The position numbers were made by a program, and so were the translations under genes. From Ectocarpus siliculosus (taxonomy: Eukaryota > Sar > Phaeophyceae > Ectocarpales > Ectocarpaceae), in the NCBI GenBank assembly GCA_000310025.1, contig FN648382.1, positions 71,292-135,291 on the forward strand: a DNA stretch of 64,000 bases. Direction: 5' to 3'. The number at the start of each line of letters is the position of its first letter. Position 1 is the first letter of the stretch. The notes under the pieces were generated by a model. That model did no database searches, had not been told where the DNA came from, and was given only the letters and a program-made list of their open reading frames with translations. This document shows, piece by piece, positions 58,264 through 64,000 of this stretch.

Positions 58264-58498
58264 CGTGCAACCTGGGCACGACGGGACGGCGATGAACCAC
58301 GCGGGAGGCCAACACGAATATGCTTGCATCGCTGGCGGTGAGAACCACGACGGTTGCGACGAGCGAGGCAACGCTGTGAACCCCATCGTCGACGAAGCCG
58401 ACAACTACGGGTGGATGGACTACCGTTCCATCAGCGGGTGGAAGTTCCCGGCTTGGCCGCTGCTCCAGCCCTCTACAAGGGCCAAGATGACCATCGGG
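58264..58498 (+). CDS. Probable single exon of an unrecognised gene
   Basis: An open frame between a plausible acceptor (CTCTCAAG) and a good donor (GGG|GTGAGA) encodes GHDGTAMNHAGGQHEYACIA and, later, DEADNYGWMDYRSISGWKFP ending RAKMTIG. The Gly/His/Trp/Tyr-rich composition and clean borders look coding. I do not recognise the family. It is on the same strand as the C2-domain exons 3 kb downstream and could be part of that gene, but nothing links them directly. Confidence 0.45.
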
Positions 58499-59430
58499 GT
58501 GAGAGAGTGTTCACTTGATCAACGACCAACATCATCAGGGCATTGGCTCGCTCTGTCGCTTGAGTTTTTATGGGATGAAGGAAATTATTTCAAACTGGAC
58601 AGGTTGCGTGTATCACCATGTAGACGGAATGGAATGATTAGAAGTCGATCATGCTCTCACTCCTCCACAAGGGAAGTACAAAAGTCCAAAGTACACGGTG
58701 TGTGCCGAATCACAGCGTTGGTTTTGTTTTGAATCCTCGGGGGACTGCGTTATGGCCTTGACGTGACCCCTTGTGCCCACGGCTCCCATGACAAGCTACA
58801 CACAAGATGGGTATTATTTAGTATATTTTGTTTTGTGGATTTCTCGCCGGTACGCAGAACCAACGTCAATATGTTATGTATGCGGCGGTGTAGCAAAAAA
58901 TGACGTTTCCCAAACCGAGCACTCACATTGCCTTTTTCCCCTACCCGATGCACATGCACTTTGCATGCATCTTGGGACCGCTCCATTGGGCGTGTGACTG
59001 CGGAAGCCGCCTACGGCATGTAGCGTTTATGCCACGACATCTTTGCTAGCTATCGTCCAAATTTCGATGTAGCTAGCTGCTGCCCTTCTCTGCCGCGTGA
59101 CCCTCCAAAGCGGGCTGCATCGTACAAGGGCGTCCAGCGGACAAGCGTCTATCAAACTCTTGCGGCAGGAGCAGCGAGGCAGCAGAATGAGAACTCCGTG
59201 AGGCCATTTGTTACGGTGTCTTTTTTAGTAGATCTTTTTTCCCCCAAAAGAGACGACCCAAAAAATGATCTACAACAAAGATGACCCCCTTCTTGCGGTG
59301 CTGGTCCATCCTTTTTTCTATTCCGAGTCATCGACCGAAAAAAAGAGACCCTGCAACGGCCGTTCGTCACACATACATACACCTTCCACCGCTATGGTGT
59401 TTCGGTGATATCTCCTCATACAGTGAAGGA

Positions 59431-60075
59431 ACAGCGATGACAAAGGCATCCGCCATGAGCTGTGTGTATGGTCCGTCTTGGGTGGTGGCTGTTAGAGACC
59501 ACAGGGCGATTGGAGGCACGGAAACTGAGGTGGCGAGGGTCAACAGCACGCTGGAAAAATACCCACCACGCCAGCAACCAGTTTTTTTTTGCTCTTTGGC
59601 CTGTGTCGTAACTTTGGTTTATCGATGCTCCCTCGCCACCCACTCCAGCACCAGCGATGACAAAGGTATCCGCCATGAGCTGTGTGTATGATCCGCCTTG
59701 TGTGGTGGTTGGTACAGACCAGGAGGCTGAAGGGCGCTCAAAAATTGTGAGCGCAAAGAGTCTTGAACAAATGACCCGCCTCGTCTTCAAGCATTTTTTT
59801 TTGCTCTTTCGCCCGTGTCGCAACTTTGGTCCATCGATGCTCCCTCGCCACCCACTCCAGCACCAGCGATGACAAAGGTATCCGCCATGAGCGGCGCGTA
59901 TGGTCCGTCTTGTGTGGTGGTTGACACAGATCAGGAGGCTATAGGGCGCCCAAAAGTTGGGTTCGCCAAAGTTGACAGCACACCAGCAAGGACCCCCCGC
60001 TGCTGCGTCCAGACTCTCTCGGCTCGTTTGCCGCTTGTTTGCGCCGCACACATCGGGTTGTCCACTTGATCCAGC
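59431..60075. repeat. Large tandem array, ~215-bp units, three copies
   Basis: Units start CAGCGATGACAAAGG(C/T)ATCCGC at about 59431, 59651 and 59863. They run through GGTCCGTCTTG-GTGGTGG, a T-run with TTTGCTCTTT, CGTAACTTTGG-like, and CGATGCTCCCTCGCCACCCA. Unit lengths are about 220 and 212 bp; the third is partial. On the minus strand the array stays open as one 236-codon frame, but the unit lengths are not multiples of three, so the three copies are read in different frames and this is not a protein repeat. Confidence 0.85.
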
Positions 60076-61587
60076 CGAATGAAAAAACAACGCTACCGCT
60101 GATGCTACTGACTCTGCTTCAGTCACATGACACAGCTCGTGTGAACACCGTTAGAGTTTGCGGGGATCAACCGTCGAGAGATTAAGTTTGTAGGTAGCGT
60201 CATGTGGTTGTGACCATAAAAAGACCGCAGAAAAAGACCGCAGAAAAAGACAGCCCCGACGTATCCAAAATTGCCCTAGAAAAGGCAGGATGGGCTGTCC
60301 AAAACGGGTTGTCTTTAGTTGTTGGTCTTCTTTCCCTGAAAAAAGACACCGTTAGAAGGGGTTCTGTGGCCAGTTGTCTTTTTTTGAGAAGGAAAAACGA
60401 AAAAGACAGCTCCAAAAAAGAACCGTAAGAAATGGCCTGAGACCTTTCTCTTTTTGGGACCCCAGAAAACCGAACCAAGACATCCGAACCAGCGCGCCCC
60501 CAGGGCAGCACAACAAGAACCCAGATACACACGTAGATATGGGAGATGTTCCGAATTCTTCCGTGCACAATAAACTACAGTTTGTTCGGTCTTCGACAAC
60601 AAAGTTTCATTTTATGTTCGTTAACCCTGTCGTACGTTACAAGTGCTTTCTAAATCAACTATTCCACAACATGAAGTCTCTACCGCACTGAAACAGTAGA
60701 ACCGAAGTTGGTTCTTTCAACCGGTTCACCATCGATAGTGCATGATTTATCTCCGTCTTGCTTGTGTTGTCTTCTGTTCTTGGCAAGGACTGAAATTTAC
60801 GCAGAAAAATGGGGAAACGAAGCTCACCCATTCCGTAGAAAATGTGCAATTTGACCTTACTATCCTGAGTCGTGCAGCGCCCCGAGCTCGATGTGTGTAT
60901 GTGTTCGTTGCACCCATCCCAAACTGGTTGGTCTAGTGCCTGTCCAAGACGGAAACTGAGATCTCAAATTGCTTGTTTTTTTTCGTTTCACGATCTCCGT
61001 TTCACGAAGACGGAACAACGTAGTGTGCTGCTGTCCTCACGCAAAACATAATAGAGGGAGAGGAAGCGGCCCGCTGTTCTCAGTGCTGTTCGTGTCTAAC
61101 TCGCACTAAAAAGAAATAATTTGGTCCGTTACTTCGGTCCGAAGCTTGATATTTCGAAACAGGCTGATGTCCGCCCCAGCACACACTCAGACACACGCGT
61201 ATTACGGCAGTCACAAACGTTTGTAAAGACAATATTTTGTGGTTTCATACTCCCGTCCACATATTGAACTCCCTCTACCACTTGCCTGACTCTCGTTCAG
61301 TATTCCGTACACCAAATTGATGAAGTTCTGACCCCGTTGTCGCCCCAATCCTGCAAACAACGTCAAGTAGTATTATGCCGCACCTCATACGTTACCCCCA
61401 AACACACCCAAAACTGTTTTTATTTGTAATTGATTATTTTGATTCTGTAGCTGGGGGCGGTGAAGGAAGGTTAGCGTTGTCTGCAAGAGTTCCCCTGGAA
61501 GATTTGTGTCACAGGCTGGAAGTGGACCAATGATGTCTAGTAGAAAAACAATAATAACAAAGTCCCACCACACATTCGCACACGCAG
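60076..61587. other. 1.5-kb stretch without a recognised gene
   Basis: Lys-codon-like AAAAAGAC-rich sequence at 60.21-60.43 kb (GACCGCAGAAAAA repeated) and its near-inverse around 59.21 kb are the only structures noted. The right part is probably an intron or the 5' flank of the C2-domain gene. Confidence 0.5.
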
Positions 61588-63632
61588 ACGCTGCACGCGA
61601 AGGTGGTGGAAGCGAGAGGCCTCATTTCGAGAGACTTTGCGGGGAGAAGCGACCCCTTTGCGGAGCTCGAGCTCACCGGCAGGTACGTTGGACTACCTTT
61701 GTGCTTCGTCTCAGTTCAAAGCTACGCACAAGTTCCCTCTTAGGAGGATGTATTGTATTGCATGGAGATGCATTCGTCCTAGGTTGGGGCACGATGGGGT
61801 CCATGTAGTATCCCCTAAGCTTCGAGACCTCGAAATTAGCGTCGCCACGCCTTTTAGATGTCTGCCGATAACTGGATGGTTGAGACGCTAGGTGGGCAAA
61901 TACTTCGCAGTATGTGGGGCACGGTAGCGCCAGCTCAATGTGCAACACTTGTTCTGCTCTCGATCTCTGATCTTTTTCTTGAGGCGCGTCCGGTTTGGCG
62001 CAACAACACGGAGGTGGTGACTACCGACTGGTATTGTCCGTTAACAAAGACTGTGCGACGGCGAACACAGGCCAAATCGCTCTCTCTCGGCAGCACATGG
62101 ATGCAGGGGTCTATGGTCTTACGACAACGGCCGTACCTTCTCATGAGCAATCCTCTGTATAGAGCTAGGCAGAATCGTTGTACGCCGGTGAGATGGAGGG
62201 TCCACGGAAGGAAAAGGTCCCGGTCACCTCAAGGATTTCGATACACTGGGTTGGTTCGAAATGGTCTGAAACACTCCATGTTTGCCGCTCGCCCCCTCAC
62301 ACCTTTTTCTCTTGATCTCTTGCTGTGTGTCCCCTGGCATTTTCCTTTTGTGCTCAACTCCCATTTTACTGTGTCGGTTGTCACATCGTCAGATACTTGT
62401 CGCATGGGCAAGAGTGGTCGGAACCCCTGCGGGTACGGGAGAAGACGAGGGTTATCAAGTTCTCCCTCAACCCGGTCTGGAACGAGGAATTCTCGCTTCC
62501 TGTCCGACGGTGTGTGGGAACCGTGTCATCTACGCACATGTACAAATGTAGTTTTTACGGCCATTTTGTTAACCTTTCTCCGTAGCCACCGAATATTTGC
62601 CCGCCGTTATAGTCAGGGAAACGCACAGGGCTCATCAGTACATTATCGTGCACGTTTGGCCCACCTGGTGCGTGTCCTCGACGCATAGCATCGCCGGGAC
62701 TGGCTCTTTTTCGCGGGGACGCTTTCCGAACAACAAACCGTTCGCTTTTTTTTTTTCCAGACCACATAGCTCTTTTTTGTACCCCGCTTATTACCCCGCC
62801 GTCGCGAACACACACATGCCCATGACCACAGCCAGAGAAAGCATAGGCCACGGAACTCGCAGCCAAAGGGTTGTGCGACAAATACCTTGTACGTGTGCAG
62901 GACCAATTTGTGGCGTGAAACGGGCTCGCCACGTGTCTCGGCGAGATGTCACCTTCGTGTACGGCACCGGAGAGATGTTCACACGTTTTCAGCGATAGGG
63001 CGGTCGCACACGATGCCACCAAGCTCTTTTCCCACGAGATAACCTCGGTGAATTGTCTGCCTCAGTAAAATATGCGTGGAAGCTGCTAGCCTCCACGCTA
63101 AACTCTCACGCACACACGTTCGCAAGAGTGAGCCAGTGCTCAACACAACCCATGGTAAATGCTGGTTATCTTGTCATTCGAACCACCGATCTCCCGAAGG
63201 GGTTGCCTTTCCATGGCAGCAATGAATGCCGTGCTTTATGGATCAATACCCTCTTATGAAACCTTTCCGACTCGTTCAATTCTTGCGTTCAATTCTATGA
63301 GTCAACATGATCCATCGCGATAGGCACTCCCTTCGGCACTCCCTTCGGATGTAAAACACGTGCACCGCGCTACTTATGTCCCGCACAGCACACCACCGAG
63401 AGCACTTTGCAAAGCAGCGAGCTGGTCCTGTGTTTGGACTAGAGCGGATTGGATGCGTGAGCTCCGTTCTGTCTCCTGACTTCTTTGCGTCGCCTTCCCT
63501 CGGTTGTTTCTTGCTGCGACCAGGGCTGGCGCTGTGCTGAGAATAAGGCTGTGGGACTGGAACGCGTCTATTCCTGACGATCCCCTTGGCCACATCGAGG
63601 TCAAAATGGGAGGCGACCTTCTTGCCCAGAAA
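61588..63632 (+). CDS. C2-domain protein, three internal exons (gene continues beyond the window)
   Basis: Exons 61588-61682, 62393-62509, 63524-63632 join in phase to one C2 domain of about 110 residues. It contains LHAKVVEARGLISRDFAGRS then DPFAELEL, KTRVIKFSLNPVWNEEFSLP, and VLRIRLWDWNASIPDDPLGH. The motif N-P-V-W-N-E-E-F is diagnostic. Calcium-loop acidic residues are largely kept: Asp in RDF and SDPF (loop 1), Asp in WDWN and the DD pair (loop 3), with Asn where a second loop-3 Asp is common. C2 domains bind acidic membranes, often calcium-dependently. Nothing shows which larger protein (synaptotagmin-like, ferlin-like, other) this is. The 5' exons were not found and the 3' part lies outside. 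Confidence 0.85.
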
Positions 63633-64000
63633 GTAAGGATCAAAAGTTGGGTCACCTCGTGCGAAGAAGCTTTGGGTGCCCGGACACTTGGTGTACCGGC
63701 CGGCACGTGTACGCGCAAGCGAAAAGCTAGATGTAACCCCCCGCGTGGTCCAATATATCTCATTCTAGAAGGCAGCCATAAATAGTGAATGGGATACGAA
63801 AGGCGAGAGTATAAATTCCTACTTGCGCGTCATAAGTTGTGCGTTGTCCAGTACTCAATATGTAGTCCGTTCTGCCATCTAACTGATACTCAGCTGCGGT
63901 TGGACGCTTGAGCTGGTTCGCCTCACGTACTACTTGGTTGGTGTCCCGCTGTTTGTGACTGCTTCAAAAGATGTACAAACCGTCCGGTCGACAACCATGC
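63633..64000 (+). other. Probable intron of the C2-domain gene to the window edge
   Basis: It begins with donor GTAAGG directly after the last recognised exon. No further C2-like exon is visible before the edge. Confidence 0.5.

Noticed and set aside
59431-60075. CRISPR-like array
   Set aside because: The units are over 200 bp and repeat in full without unique spacers, and the DNA is eukaryotic.

Overview
This window looks like nuclear DNA of an intron-rich eukaryote, most likely a stramenopile and probably a filamentous brown alga of the Ectocarpus type. The evidence is the gene structure (up to 15 short exons separated by introns of a few hundred bases, GT-AG with one probable GC-AG), the balanced base composition, many short CAGCAGTA-type and CT-rich simple repeats, and a mix of a PDR-like half ABC transporter, class 3 lipases and a C2-domain protein. 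The organism is an inference. No rRNA, CRISPR array, operon or bacterial signal is visible.

Layout, left to right. (1) 1-3.64 kb, minus strand: the 5' part of a fossil retroelement with a Gag-like region and a CCHC zinc knuckle. A NADAR (YbiA-like) domain lies in the same reading frame at the window edge. (2) 4.6-7.1 kb: nested repeats, including two inverted ~205-bp TA-flanked MITEs and an 835-bp dispersed repeat with a (CAA)n tail. (3) 7.4-18.1 kb, plus strand: a 15-exon half-size ABCG transporter of about 590 aa, with every exon phase consistent. (4) 21.2-27.6 kb, minus strand: a 9-exon phospholipase A1-II/DAD1-like class 3 lipase of about 399 aa. (5) 27.6-35.5 kb: gene-poor DNA holding a 2.4-kb fossil tyrosine-recombinase retroelement whose repeats follow a split-direct-repeat order (31.5-33.9 kb). 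(6) 35.6-37.3 kb (+) and 39.1-42.0 kb (-): a tail-to-tail pair of paralogous class 3 lipases that share two introns and differ at two. (7) 43.2-50.2 kb: repeats, namely a second copy of the 835-bp family, a 1.83-kb TA-flanked terminal-inverted-repeat transposon, minisatellites, and an 899-bp foldback element with a perfect 9-bp target duplication. (8) 50.4-53.0 kb, minus strand: scattered exon-like segments of an unrecognised gene. (9) 52.6-60.1 kb: several minisatellites and one unrecognised exon. (10) 61.6-63.6 kb, plus strand: three exons making one C2 domain of a gene that runs off the window.

There is no operon logic here. The genes with firm models are three lipases of two kinds, one ABCG-type exporter and one C2 (membrane-binding) protein. 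All touch lipids or membranes, but a functional link between them is only a guess. The most unusual observations are the NADAR domain in frame with a Gag-like retroelement, the compact split-direct-repeat recombinase element, and the intron differences within the lipase pair.
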